DNA of 64,000 nt from NCBI GenBank assembly GCA_963971305.1, contig OZ020311.1, positions 4,278,001 to 4,342,000 of the forward strand, in the 5' to 3' direction. Below are positions 1 to 13,700 of this stretch, piece after piece. This DNA is from Arcuatula senhousia. Its lineage: Eukaryota > Mollusca > Bivalvia > Mytilida > Mytilidae. The notes beneath the pieces are model-generated. The model had not been told where the DNA came from. It ran no database searches and saw only the letters and a list, made by a program, of their open reading frames with translations. Each line of letters begins with the position of its first letter. The stretch's first letter is position 1. Made by a program: the position numbers and the translations under genes.

Positions 1-3000
1 AAGAAAGCAATTATCAATGAAGAATTAGAATGGAAAAAAATAAAATCTACCACAATGCAGAGTGGAAAAATATATTATCCAACGTGCCGTCATTCACCTG
101 TAAGCACTGATTCAATGCTTTATTGATGTTTGCAATTCAGTGCTGGACAACAAGTTTTTGTTGAAGTTATGCCCCTTTGACCACAAAAATCAACTCCAGT
201 TTCTAATGGCAATTAAGATGAATTTGGGCTTTTCTGTTTTAAAATTACATTTAATTTCTTTGCAAATGTGCTTCTTTCCTTGTTGAGCCAAGTACAGAAA
301 TCAAAGAGAAGTTGAACTAGTTTCTCAAACTGTGAAATGAAATTTTCTTTCTTTGTCTCGGGATGAAGCAGATAGTTGTCATGGATGTTGATTAGAGATG
401 GAGGTTCAAAAAGTTTGTAGATATTACATAAAACTCACAAAACAGTTGATAATGGGATAGAGGGATGATTGATTTATGCTCAGACATTTGTATCTTGTCT
501 GTTTTATGATATGCATTTTGGGGGGTGAAGTAACCGAAATTTACTGATAGTATAAATCCTTATACTATGGTGTAAAGAAAACCAGAAAACTCTTACAGTG
601 GCAAATAAAACATGGAATATCTGCCTGCTCATTTGTCCTTTTAACTTTGAAGACATTCAATGTAGTTTAGGGGCTACATGTTCATTGTCTGACTGTCTGT
701 CACACAGGTTTGCCACATATTTTGATATGTTTATTTTGAAAATACAATGTATATGAAGTAAAGCCTACCAGTTATACATGGCAGAAAAAAATTGGAAGGT
801 AGATAACCTTAATTTCTAGGAAGGATCTATCATAGGTATTACACAAATAATTTGCAATATACAAGGTGTTGAACCCAGTCTGACTAAGACCCTTACGATG
901 GATGGGCAATGGAGATTATTCATAGTTGGCAGTCTGAAGATTAAGATGCTCTATAATGATCTGTCATTTGTCTAATGTGTTTGTTGTGTTTTCAAAAATC
1001 ATTAAGTGTTCGGTATTTGAGTTCTGTATTTTTGGTTTAGTTGTCCTTCATGATATACTCTACCTTTTAATGGCACTCTTTGTTTTCTGGAGCTGTGTCA
1101 GAACTGCACAGTAATGGTTGGTTAGTTTTTAAAGGAGATTGAATAATTCTTTAGAGTTTCTTATTTACTTGTTTCCTTCACCTCCTAGCCCACTGGTCTG
1201 GTACCTGCCCAAGGTCGATGGTTGTCTCTGGGTACACTGATTTCCTCCACCAAAAAGGAACACACCTTGCCTACTGTTTTGTGAGGATATATCTAGGTAA
1301 AATGATTAAGCAGTATAGACAATAAGGTCTTAATTAGTAAGGGGTGAAATGACACATCTCTCATTAAGAAGACCATCTGGGCTCTGTTCATCATTGTTGA
1401 TTAATTATACCTAACTTCAGCCATAGTTCTGTGACTAGTCATGATGATGATGCTATAAGCGATGCTATTGTAATCTCATTAACCTGTAGGTGATCTAGAT
1501 TGGCTATCATCACCATGATCACCTTGGGAAGTTTTTTATCTGAACTTTTCTCTTTCCCTGGTTAGCTTTATTCTGGTGTGCTTACTGAACATGTAACAAT
1601 ATTATTAGCATTTATTTCTTTGCTTTGGTCTTGACAACTTTTGTTTTGTGATTTTGGGGTCACTCTTGTAATCCTCTTAATGAGGCTTTGATTTAAATGA
1701 CTAAATTTACCCACCCATCCCCCCCCCCCCCCCAAAAAAAAAGAAGAGAATAAGCAAAAAAGGGACAGGACAATTTATATCATTGCCTACAAACACTGCG
1801 ACTATTCCCAAGAGACTGTTTCTTTCAATATATGCTTAGAGATTGCCTTCTAAGGCATAAGTCTCACTGGACAACAAGACAGTTAGATTAAATTTCTAAT
1901 GGTGTCTCTTGATTTAATTTTAAATTGCTTGAAAAACTCAGTACTGTTCATTGGAGTATGAGCTAGTGAGTTTGTTCTGTCATAATTCTATTAGCAGGCA
2001 GAGTTGGAGAATGAGTCTGTCGTAATTCTATTAACATACAGATGAGTTTGTACAGTTGTGTTTATTTGATAGTTTGGCAGCTGTCTAAGAGAGGTGCACA
2101 TTTACAATTAGATCAGTAGGAGTGAAGAGGCTCTTCTCTTTGTTTGGTGGGGAATGATTTAAGATGGAGTTTTCATCAATGGAAATTTTGAATGATTATT
2201 GTGATATTAGATAAAAGATTATTGCAAATGGTGAAAAGTGTATGGAATGAGCTCTTGGTACATGAGCTCTTGGTACACTTACTTAGGATATTTTTGAGAT
2301 ATTAGCATGTACACGAAGAATGGATTTTGTGGAAGAGTTAAAGTTTGAGTTTACTACTCAGTTTAATAGTGAAAGAGAGATTTGCTCAATTTGTTTTTAA
2401 AACTTGAAATCTTGGTTATAAGTGGTTTCAAAGATAAAATATGCACCATGAATTTTGCTCAGTTTTGAATAATTGCAGGAAATATCATTATCTAAAGGGC
2501 AAGAAGAGAATGCAATAACCTGCTTTCTTTATCATTATAATTGCTGGTAAATTCTACAAAAATATAGCTAAAGCAGAAATTTGTAACTTCTAAAACAAAA
2601 TGTGTACAAAAAAAAAACTTTCTGAAACTTTGAACACATGAATTTTATTGATTACATGTGAAATTTGACAGCAAGGTGCTAATTCTGTATAATTGGAAAT
2701 TAAATGTTTACATATTTAGACTACAGTGGCTTGTGAGGGGGGATTGTGTTTTTTGCTGGAGGATATTTACATGTTATAATTAAATACATGAAAGAAAAAC
2801 TGAAGGAAGTGACAGATTGTATAAGTGTCTAGTTTGTTGTTTTTGGCAAAATTTTGTGAAATTTGTGAAAATTTGTGGATAGTAAAACCTGGATTGAATA
2901 AATAATTGATATCAGTGGAGAAATATTAAAACTGAAGTATGAGTTCAATTAAGGATAAGCTGATACAGAAATATAAAACACTGGTTTCTAATAATAAGAA

Positions 3001-4565
3001 AGGTACTGTATCTTTGTCTTCAAGTTTGTATTTTCATGTATTATAATTCTAGAGCTTTTTTGGGGGGGGGGGGGCATTTTTACATGGCCTATTGTTTTTC
3101 AGTCTGTACCTCTGTAGGTGTATCAAGTCTTTTGTCATTTACCTATGAATGTAAGAACTCAACTTATATTTGGATCTTTATAAAATTTGTTTACTTGCTG
3201 ATTGTCTTCGACAGGAAAAAAAAACTTTAATGGAAACATGATAAGTTGTCAAACTTGTGCCTTATCTGTAAAATATTTACTGACTTTTGTATTGTTGCAT
3301 AAAAAAATAAAACAAATAAAACACATACATGTACAGGTGTAGAGAATTTGTTCTTTCTCGTCAAATACATGTTATGTTACCCTCCAGGCATATGGAGGCA
3401 ATTATTACCCCTAATGACAACATGAAAGTAATTGTAAGGGGAGGTAATTACAGAAAACAGCTGATCAGTGTGTAATCAATCAGAGCTGCTTCCTGTACCT
3501 AATCATGTTAACAATTATGTTTTAAAGATTAAATGAAAAAATGAATCATTGTTTGTTTTATAGATATTTAAAGGAAAATAAATTATTTTATAAATAGATA
3601 TGTCTTAAAATCAAGAAGTTGTAGTGTACATGAATAAACATTTTTGGTGTTTGTCTGTCTCTTAAGCCCATTGAATTTTAATATCTTATTTTGTTCAGGT
3701 TGTTCCAACTTAGATAGATCTTTGAAATTTTCTCTTTTATTGCTGATATGCTTATCTTTAAACTGTTTTCAAACATGTAAAGCAGGTGTTATTATAACGA
3801 AATTATTTTGCACCAGAATGGTTCTATATAAATTTTATCAAAAATGATTAAACATAGTAAACCCATTTCTTCTATTTATTGAACCCCTTAGAAAGTTCAT
3901 GAGGATATGAATTCTGTCTTTACAGAAATCAACTTTTAAAGTTATCAAGTTATACATATCTTTTAGAAACATCTTCATGGTCTTTTAGCGACCAATTTAC
4001 AGGGAATTTTGCTTATACTGAAGTTAGGGTTTGTCTTTAAGACTCAGTGGCGGATCAAGGGGGGGGGGGGGGGGGGGTTCTGGGGGTCTTTCCTCCGAAA
4101 TTTTTAAATTTTTGTGTAGATTTTCAGCTAAATTGGTCTGGAACCCCCCCTTTGGCCCACATAACCCAGTATGTGGAACCCCCCCTTTCGAAAATTTCTG
4201 GATCCTCCTCCAAGACTTGCAGTGAGATTTGAGCATTTTCTCCATGTTATAAGCCTGTCTCCTTAAGGCATTTGAATGAAGAACAATAATAAAAGTGCTG
4301 CTTTTCAGCTTTGTATAATTTGGCTGTAGAAACTTTGCACTTGAGGTTGCTTTTTTTTTCATTTGGATTCTTTTTTATGCAACAACAAAAATAGAATTCA
4401 GAATTTAAAAAAAAAGCAACCCCAAAGACCAACATAATTCGCCAGCTATGTTTTATTCAAAATGCATTGAATTTTGATGTGATTTGGTGTCTTGCATAGT
4501 GATTCCATATTCCTTTTATAATTTTGTTTACCAATAGTAATTACGAATATTTTTTGTCTTTCCAG
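1..4565 (+). other. upstream intron of CLASP, no exon recognised
   Basis: AT-rich sequence without a TOG1-like exon in any frame I read. It holds homopolymer runs (C then A near 1720-1742, G near 3061-3074) and a dispersed repeat at about 4046-4215. It ends in a pyrimidine-rich tract and CAG acceptor before 4566. Since the first exon seen starts in mid-codon, this is most simply intron; an unrecognised 5' UTR exon or alternative promoter cannot be excluded. Confidence 0.6.
4046..4215. repeat. dispersed repeat with a long G homopolymer
   Basis: Starts GTGGCGGATCAAGG and runs into about 20 consecutive G, followed by two similar segments (AACCCCCCCTTTGG and AACCCCCCCTTTCG). Short open frames on both strands here are low-complexity translations of the G/C runs. 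From memory, similar GTGGCGGATC repeats are common in bivalve DNA; that is not checked. Confidence 0.5.
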
Positions 4566-4727
4566 CACCTAGTAGTAGTAGTAGCCGCGGTGGAGATGAC
4601 GAGACAGACTTTGCCCGTCCGACCTCGACCAAAGTGTTACATGCCAAGAGAGTTCCTTCATCGTCTGCGTCTGCAGTTTCATCGTCTTCATCAAAGAAAA
4701 GCAGTCTACCATTCAAATCTTCATCAG
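4566..4727 (+). CDS. CLASP: CLASP exon: TOG1-TOG2 linker, acidic then Ser-rich
   Basis: Acceptor TTTCCAG, donor GTACGA. The exon enters with two bases of a split codon and leaves in phase 1 (residues 1-53 of the visible product). It encodes an acidic patch (GGDDETDF), then PTSTKVLHAKRVPSS and a long Ser run ending KKSSLPFKSSS. Human CLASPs have an acidic DD/EDS motif followed by RPSS-type sequence at this place, between TOG1 and TOG2. The region is expected to be disordered and basic overall, a microtubule-lattice-binding spacer. Confidence 0.85.
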
Positions 4728-7700
4728 GTACGAAAAAAGAAAGCAGCAAACAGTGCTGAATAAATGTCAGAGGTTTAAGTGTTCAAAAACTAATTTGATT
4801 TGCCCAGATAAAGTTCAAATTGTTGTTGCAATCTTCAGAATAGCTGTTGGTTCGTTGCTCCTTTTGCTATAAATCTGCAAAGTCAGAAAATTTAAGAAAA
4901 GGCCTATGAAAAGAACAATTATTTTCAGATCAATAAAAAAAAATCCTTCACATTTCTTTAAGTACCACTTTTTATAATAACCATGCAAAAAGCGATTCAT
5001 GGGTGGAAAGCCTACACCACTTTATTTTTGATATGTTACTCCTACTAGCACCCTGATTCGATATTTTGAACTCTTTTTCCAAACAAGCGTTGGTCCTGAG
5101 AGAAAAAAATTATATAGAATGCATTGGAAAATTTTAAGAAAGGGAGATAACTCTGAAATCTGTCAATAATTTCAATAGAAACCATTGGAACAAAATGGCA
5201 AGATTTCTCCCAGGACCAGACAGTTATGAGCAAATTTTTATCTATTTCTTATTTTGTATACTTTGAACTATCTTTTGTTAAAAATAAACCACTGTAGCCT
5301 TTTTATCGATGAATCACTTTTCTTCAATTTTGCATGATTCTTAGGTGGAGTACTACTTAACTTGTGTACTTGTCACGAATGTAAGCTATGAGATAGATGC
5401 AAGTTAAGTGTGTGTACATGCTACCTTTAATATCTTATATGAATTTACACTTACATAATTGAAAAAAAAACATTTTATTTACCGATACATATCACAAAGA
5501 TAATGCTATTTATAGCTACACATGTAATCTTTGAATTAAGAAAACATACTTCAGGTAGATGTAGGGTAAAAACAGATGTTTTAAGGCTTGCTAATCAGCT
5601 GTTTATATCAAGAGAATATCATTTTTGATAGATTTATTATAATTCATCATTTTACCACTAAAAAGATAACAAGATTGATTTTCAAATTTTTACTACAACT
5701 TGGAAAAATTTACAAGTCTAAAACAATCTTGTCCCTAGCTGTTTTGGACCTTTCGCCTTTCATCTGCCAAATTAGGAAATATCTTGTTAGCTACAGAACT
5801 ACGTCAACCTTCAGAGTTATACATGGAAATATTTAGGGAACAAAAGTAGACTTTATTGTTCATTTTCTGATTTCTATTGGAAAAAAAGACCTCCTATGAT
5901 GCATTTTGCAATTCTCATCATCATCATCAAAAAATAGTTGATTTGTTTTGAGAAATGGTGTCATTTTTTTTTTCATTCTGAACCAATTAACATTATCCAT
6001 CAATTAATTAAGCTAGCTTCACTTATGGCTTTGCATTACCTATGGCTTATGTTTGGCAAATAAAATGTGCAGCAAATGAAATCCTAAAGAATTGATGATA
6101 CAATTGATTTGTGCCATATAGTATTATTCCTGTTAAAAACTAGTAAAGCCTATGAATTAGCCTGAAGCCCCAAGGTCTGTCTTCTGGCCCTCTTTAGATT
6201 TAGTTTTACATAGTTTATAGAAATTCTAAAAAGTTAATAAATTTTCGAATTTCTATCACAGATAGATTCATATTTATACTATGTACTAGTAATTAAAAAT
6301 GATCTGAATTTAGCAATTGTGCTGATGTAGGCTAGCTTATTTGCTTCTCATTCATAAGACTAACATATATATTTCTTACTAAAGGGAGCTCACTCCAGCG
6401 TCGTAGGTCTATCTCGGGTCCAGGTAATTATGCACCTATGTTTCATGTGTGGGCACTGTCTCTCCGACCTTTACATGTTGAGAAGTTACAGCTTTTTCAA
6501 TGATGTAAAAAGATTTAAAAGATGCATGATTCTACTTACAATATTAAATGTTCACATTGTTGAAAAAGCTGTAAACTTAGGTGTTAAGCAAAGGGCTTTG
6601 GTCATACCACCATTCGCTTTCAATTTGTCTTTTCATCTTGCTTTTCTGAAAAAAAAATTCTATGACTACATGTATCTTTTATCATTTTCTGGCGTAGCAA
6701 ATTGTATGCAAAAAAATAAAACAGTTAAGCCTGTTCAGCAAGATAATGCCGGTATTTTTCTCCTGGTTACTCATTATAACACTAGCTCAAAAAAGGAAAG
6801 CAAAAAGTTTGAATTTTTCTTAGTCAAATTTTAAATAATCCTTTTCAAAAGAGAAATTTCATCTTGGATGCATTCCATTCTTCAATGGCATAAGAAAATG
6901 AAATGCTGATATTGTAATTTTGCTTCTCTCGATCATTATCATATAGCAGATATTTTCCTACCAAAACTGCCTTGTCTCCATGTGCTTTTCCTTGTCCTAG
7001 ATCTTGACCCCTACACCAATTTTTATCACTAGCTCTTAGATAGTAGTAGATTTAGATATTTTTTGTCCTGCATGAACAGAGTCAAACCTTGTCATTGATG
7101 TTGTTATGGGGAACAGTCAATGTTTTGTCTTTGTACTGGTGATGTTTTCAGGAATAAAGATAGCATGGATTTACTAAAACAAGAACAGAGTTGATCCAGA
7201 TTTAAGCATGGAAGAAAATACCAAAGGGGCACTCAAGTTTCACTGAAAGCCACAAAATATTAGAAAGACCAAAGCTCAGATAAAACTGAATAGAATCAAA
7301 ACACAAATAGTACCAAGTTATCAACTGTCATAAATAATCAAAATTCTGTAGAAAATCAAGTCCCATTAAAAGAAAACACAAGTCTGACAACCCTAATTAT
7401 AACTGAACAACACAAGAACAGCAGTCGCATAAAAAACAACACCAGTTTTTCTTACAAGAAAAAACAACATTTAAGGATACTTTCTGACCGAAATGTAAAC
7501 AAAGGATCAGGCAAACTATGACTAAATTATGTGCACTTTAAATTGTTCACCCTGTAAATAGATGATATTATAGTGAACGAGAAATCTTTTTTTTTTAAAC
7601 ATAACAGAGGCAAACTGCAGTTGTACCTTGTAAAACATATCTTTGTTTGTATCTTTCTAGTTACATCAGCATCAGGAGCAGTTGATGAAGACACATTTAT

Positions 7701-10700
7701 AAAACAGTTTGAAGATGTGCCTAAAGTTCAGGTAAGGATAGAAGTACAACTAAAACAAACCTCATTGGATTTAGTACAGATAATTGATTTTGCAATAATA
7801 AAATCTCTAAAAAACAAAAAGTAAATAAAAAAAGACATACACAAATCAAAATTTCACATAAACAAATTATATTTATTACATTTGACTGGAGAGTATGATA
7901 CAAAAATAAAAGCTTCATGTATGGTCTTACTTAGACTAAAACACACTCAATTTCCAAATAAAAGTTACATGTACATCTATCTCAATTACAATGACAACGT
8001 CATGTAACCTATGTGTGAAAAAAAAAGGTATAAGGTTTCCCAACCATCATTTTATATTTTCAGATATTTTCTGTTAAGGACCTGACAGATATTGTAACGA
8101 AGAACAAAGACATCATTTCAGACGATAAAAAGGACTGGGAGAAAAGAAATGAAGCTGTAAGAATTAATCTGATGGGAAATTAACATAGAATTTAGAAAAT
8201 CTTTGGAGGGTTCGAGAGGGGAAAGAGTACTTAAAAGTTTCATTATTTCGAATATGCTGTTCATGGATTTTCACAGACAAGTATCACCAACATTTTGTTC
8301 TTAATAAAGAGACAAATACATGTACATTCAGAATGCTAAAAATTGGCATGACAGCAAAGGCAATGATTTTTAAAATTCTTATTAATGATTATCCTAAGAG
8401 CCATCACACTCCAAGTAACTAGATTGTATTAGTATTGGAGGTGAAAATTTGAGGAGCATCCAGTTCCTGGAGTGTGAAACACTGGTCAAATAAAACAGGG
8501 TGGGGCGGTGGGAAAAATTACAGATTCATAAGCCTAAACTTATGAATAGCCACAGCTAACCATAGTCATAGCCACAGCTTAATCGAGAGAAAAGAATCAC
8601 TTTCAATCCATAACCTGACTGCGTTTCGAAGAATGATTTAAATTGATAGATCTCGTGACTTCTCGTGTGATGTCGCTTAGGATAAATGATTATCCTAAGA
8701 GCCATCACACTCCAAGTAACTAGATTGTATTAGTATTGGAGGTGAAAATTTGATACGCAATAATCATCCTTTGTTATGTGAAATCAGTAACTATTTCACA
8801 CTCACCACAAAACCCCCAAAACTCAAAACTCAAAACTCACCCAAACTTGTATCTTAAATATGTCTAGCCAATATACAAAAGTAAATTTTGAATACAATCC
8901 TGAAAATTACCCATAAATTGACCTACAATGTATATTCATTTGATTAACATGCAACTGTATACCAAATATCAACATTGTAGACGATAAAGAGATGTGAGAT
9001 AGGCATACGCAAGGCAACCAACCCAAAACAAAATCATAAAAGGAAAACAGCTAGCATTCGCCAAGATTACCAGATCACCGGTCACCGATCGCCGTCTTGC
9101 GTTGGCCCGTCTAAGACTAAAAATTTTATACACAAGGTTGAACACCACTGCCAAAAATTATCACCGAGACAGACGACATATGAAATGTACCATGATCTAT
9201 TCGCATAAATAGACTAGAAAAAACATTAACATATAGCCAAAGGAGCAAGAACCCTTATAGTCAGTAGACCATGTAGGGGCGTATATGTAGATGATATCTT
9301 TCTGGAATAGACCAGTACTGATGCTTATGAAACAGCCTACCAAATATCAATGATATGTCATAAACGCCAATGCTATTTGTTAAACGGACAGAAGAGTATG
9401 CCAAATCAGTATACAAAAATTCCTAAGTCAGCAGTAGACCGTGCAATATATATATCACCTGCCTGTATACCCAATATCTATACTTTTCAAGCCATTCAAT
9501 GTGCACAAAATTATTTCAAAATGTTTTCCGCCTGAAAAAAAAAAAGAAGACCCAAGGTTATCGAGTCACTAGAGCGTGAAAATGGGGTCAAGGTCACACG
9601 GCATGGTAGACCATAACCTCAACTGTCTGTTTACTCAATATCAGATTCCTAGCTTTTATATCACCAAGTAATTCATTGTCCACAAAAACCTTATAAAAAG
9701 TTCACGGCCTGAAAAAACGACCTAAGTTCAGAGTCACTGGAGCGTGAAAATGGGGTCAATATCACACGGCATTGTGACAGTTGCGTAGACCATAACCTTA
9801 ACTGTCTGTATACCCAATATCAGATGCCTAGCAATTATACTTTTCAAGCAATTCAAGCAGTTTTCATTGTCCAAAAAAGTCTTACAAAAAGTTTACGACA
9901 CCACCGCCGGAAAGTAATACCTAGGTCTTGCTATTCGTCGCAGGTGAGACAAAAACTAAATTTGCACTGAAGCTAACGCAATTGCATAAAATCAATGGTG
10001 TACCATGCCTGCTTCAAGTTTAACAGACTTGAGAACAAACTATACCATTAAGCCAAGTCAGAAAGAAATCACAAAATCAGTAGACCGTGGTTGCAGGGGC
10101 ATACCGATGAAATGCTTTAAAAACTGATCTGTACCAACTCTAAAGCAACCACATACCAAATATCAATGTTGCGCCATAGCTTGATCACAAACAAATATAG
10201 GATTAGATTGAAATAAAGTAACCATGTTTAAATTGTGCCCGATAGTGGCACCTTTATTCTCATTTTCAGCCACAGCTTTACTAACGAGTCTTTCAATGAA
10301 ACGTAGACCATCATTTTGACCTAAGCAAAAATTTGCTTACACTAATTTAAACCTCATCTCACCCTTTAAAAGTCCATAACGCAAAAATCCAATTTTAAAA
10401 TAAAACAAATAATAATGCAACAACTTTATTCACAAATATACAGTGCAAACTGACAAAGGAAACGGCAAAACTATCAGTCAATATTTTATTTTTTTTTGTC
10501 CCCGGGTTATCATTCGCAATATTGAAAATAAGCCCAGTTTTATATCACCAAAACGTTGATAGCAATTAACCGATATCCCAGGCTAAATCCAAAACCCTAC
10601 TTATAAATAAATATATGGCCACCACAAAATAAAGTTGAGAAAAGGCTTGTCCCTATCTATGAAAATAAATTTGCAAACTTTCGGCATTCAGAATCGAAAT

Positions 10701-13700
10701 TTCACCGAGAATTTCCTGCACATTATAACATAACAAAAGATTTAGCCTGTATAATAACATTTTAATCGGTCTAACTAAAAGGCTTCTTCCTTAGCGTTTC
10801 CAAATTTCAACATTTCAACAATGATTTAATTGATTAATGTGAACGTTTGTCCCCCAATACTGTAACTTTTCACAGGAAATTATTCTTCATAAAAATTATA
10901 GCTTTCAAAACATTCTCTGCTTTGTAAAATCGATTAGGAGGTTGAAGAACTTCTCCTCTGTAGTTTCAACAAAAAATTCATGGTCAACAAAAAGTAGGAT
11001 CAAAAGAAAATCTCAACTTCAATTGATTGACTAATTTTAGCATGATCAGTTTCAATAAAAATGTTATAAATATATCATTGTATAAAGAGATAGATGTAAA
11101 ATTTTCAAAAGGAAATTACAGAGAAAAAGCTCTCCAACCCCCATTCCGCGTGACATAAGCCACTAAGGATTAGATTCCCTGGAATGGAAATTAGAAAACT
11201 ATTTCAAGTCAATTATTCTTTGAGTAAACGTAGCACTTGAAATTTCTGAATATACAACAAGGTCCTTAAAGTTAAAATAAGTTACAAGTATCATCATGCG
11301 CTTCAGATTGTTTTTATGCCTGCAAAGCTTTACTATAGAACTCAATTTCCGGATGGATCGTTTTATGATCGAGCACTAAGCTATAGAACCTTCAAGGCGG
11401 CATCAAGGACACAAACAGGCATCAATCTAGGTCTTCTAGTCATAGCTCTGACGTTTTTACGTCCCTGCCTATCATCCAAATCATTTTCCAATTACTGATG
11501 TCTCCCTTCGAGATCCCAATATTATAATTACTTGCAGACGTTATATAGTTACACCTGTGTTGTTAACCGAAACTGGCTCCGATCTTTCAATGCCTACAAA
11601 ACGACATAATATGCTACTTAATATATATAACTCAATATACCTATAAAAAACGCAGACCCTATGTCACATACAAGTATCTGTTACTAAATCATTTACTAGT
11701 AAACATTCTAGACATTCAACTTTAACTTCCAATTTGTACAACACACATGACATACATGACAATTCGGGACGAGATAATGCCCCGACGCAAAAACATGAAC
11801 TTTCTATAGCTAGAACATAAAAGTTCTTAAAGTCCCTCAAAGAGCCAGTTTTTTTTCTCTCTACCTTTTCCCACGATGAGAAAACGTACATGAAACTAGA
11901 TTGTGTTCAACAATATCTTAAACTAAAGTATTAATTACAAACTTTAAAAAAGCCTTCTCTCTAAACACAATATGCATTGCTCTACAGCATCTAAATCTTA
12001 CCCTTTCGATCCTTCAACTAAAGTAACCATTAAGGAGCCAACTGCTAAGCACTTCCAAGGTGATGTTCAACCATCTACAAGTAAATTAAAATACACTACA
12101 TAAACATAATTGATCCAAGCATGTCGTGAGTCGATATATTACTGGACGAGAACATTTTTTTTTTTTTACATTTAAGCCGCTTCAGAATATACATATAGAA
12201 TATAACCGATAAAATCAGCATCCATTCTGACCACAAGAATACAACAAAATTGTACCAGGTTAAACCCCAATCATATCAAACAGCGGTGGCACAATCCACT
12301 CTTATTTCGAAGTCCATACTCCGAAACGTAATTCAACAACCGAGGCGACACTATCCGCTAAATGATTTTAAATTCTATAAACAAACGGACGACAGCATCC
12401 GCACTTCAAAATATAAATTGCCAAGCTACGTATTATACCGTCCGTACTAAAAAATCAAAATATGAACCAAACGAGCAACACCATCCGTACATCCAACTGG
12501 ACAACATGCTCGTACTTCAAAGGGAAAAATCAACAAAACAGACGACACCATCCATGCTTCTGAAATTATAACTTACCAAGACGGACACCATGTGTTTACT
12601 TTAGTCAAAATTAAAAATTCACCAAAAAACACACCAAGTCCTTGCTCCAAAATTATTGAATTTACCAAACGGACACCATGTGTCCGGACGCCATATGTGC
12701 ATCGTGTCTTTTTGGCACATATTCCATATTCTTTCGTTTTTAATACCATGCTCGTACTTCAAAATAAAAAATTAATCCTATAGACACCATGCTCATACTT
12801 CAAAATAAAGACACCATGCTCGTACTTCAAAATAAAAAATTAATCCTACAGACACCATGCTCGTACTTCAAAATAAAAAATTAATCCTACAGACACCATG
12901 CTCGTACATCAAAATTAATCCTACAGACACCATGCTCGTACATCAAAATTAATCATACAGACACCATGCTCGTACATCAAAATTAATCATACAGACACCA
13001 TTGCTCGTACTTCAAAATCAAAAATTTACCAACTGAACACTAAGTCCTTGGCCTTGCTTCAAAATTAAAAATCAACAAAACGGACACCAGGTCATTTATA
13101 TTGCTATAAAATTAAAAATTAACCAAACGGACACCATGCCCGTGCTTCAAAATGAAAAATTAATCATACAGACACTATGCCCATGCTTCAATTTAAATAA
13201 TTAACCAAACGGACCATGCCCGTGCTTCACAATTAAAAATTAACAAAACGGATCCATGTCCGGGCTTTAAAATCAAATATTTACCAAATGGACCCATGTC
13301 CGGGCTCCAAAATCAAATATTTACCAAATGGACCCATGTCCGGGCTTCAAAATCAAATATTTACCAAATGGACCCATGGCCAGGCTCCAAAATCAAATAT
13401 TTACCAAATGGACCCATGTCCGGGCTTCAAAATCAAATATTTACAAAATGGACCCATGTCCGTGCTCCAAAATTAAAAATTAACATAACGGACCCATGTC
13501 CGTGCCTTATAATTGAAAAATTAACCAAACAGACCCATGTCTTTGCTTCTAAATTAAAAATTAACCAAACGGACCAATGTCTTTACTTCAAAATTAAAAA
13601 TTAACCAAACGGACCCATGTCCGTGCTTCAAAATTAAAAATTAACCAAACGGACCAATGTCCGCTTCATCATTAAAAAATTAACCAAACGGACCCATGTC

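Noticed and set aside
1..4565. Missing TOG1 exons
   Set aside because: I read this segment for TOG1 motifs and found none; an upstream location is more likely, but subtle short exons could have been missed.
6430..6834. 134-codon + strand frame MHLCFMCGHCLSDLYMLRSY...
   Set aside because: Begins in the donor region of a CLASP microexon and is AT-rich with A/T-run-derived Lys/Phe; no domain or homologue recognised.
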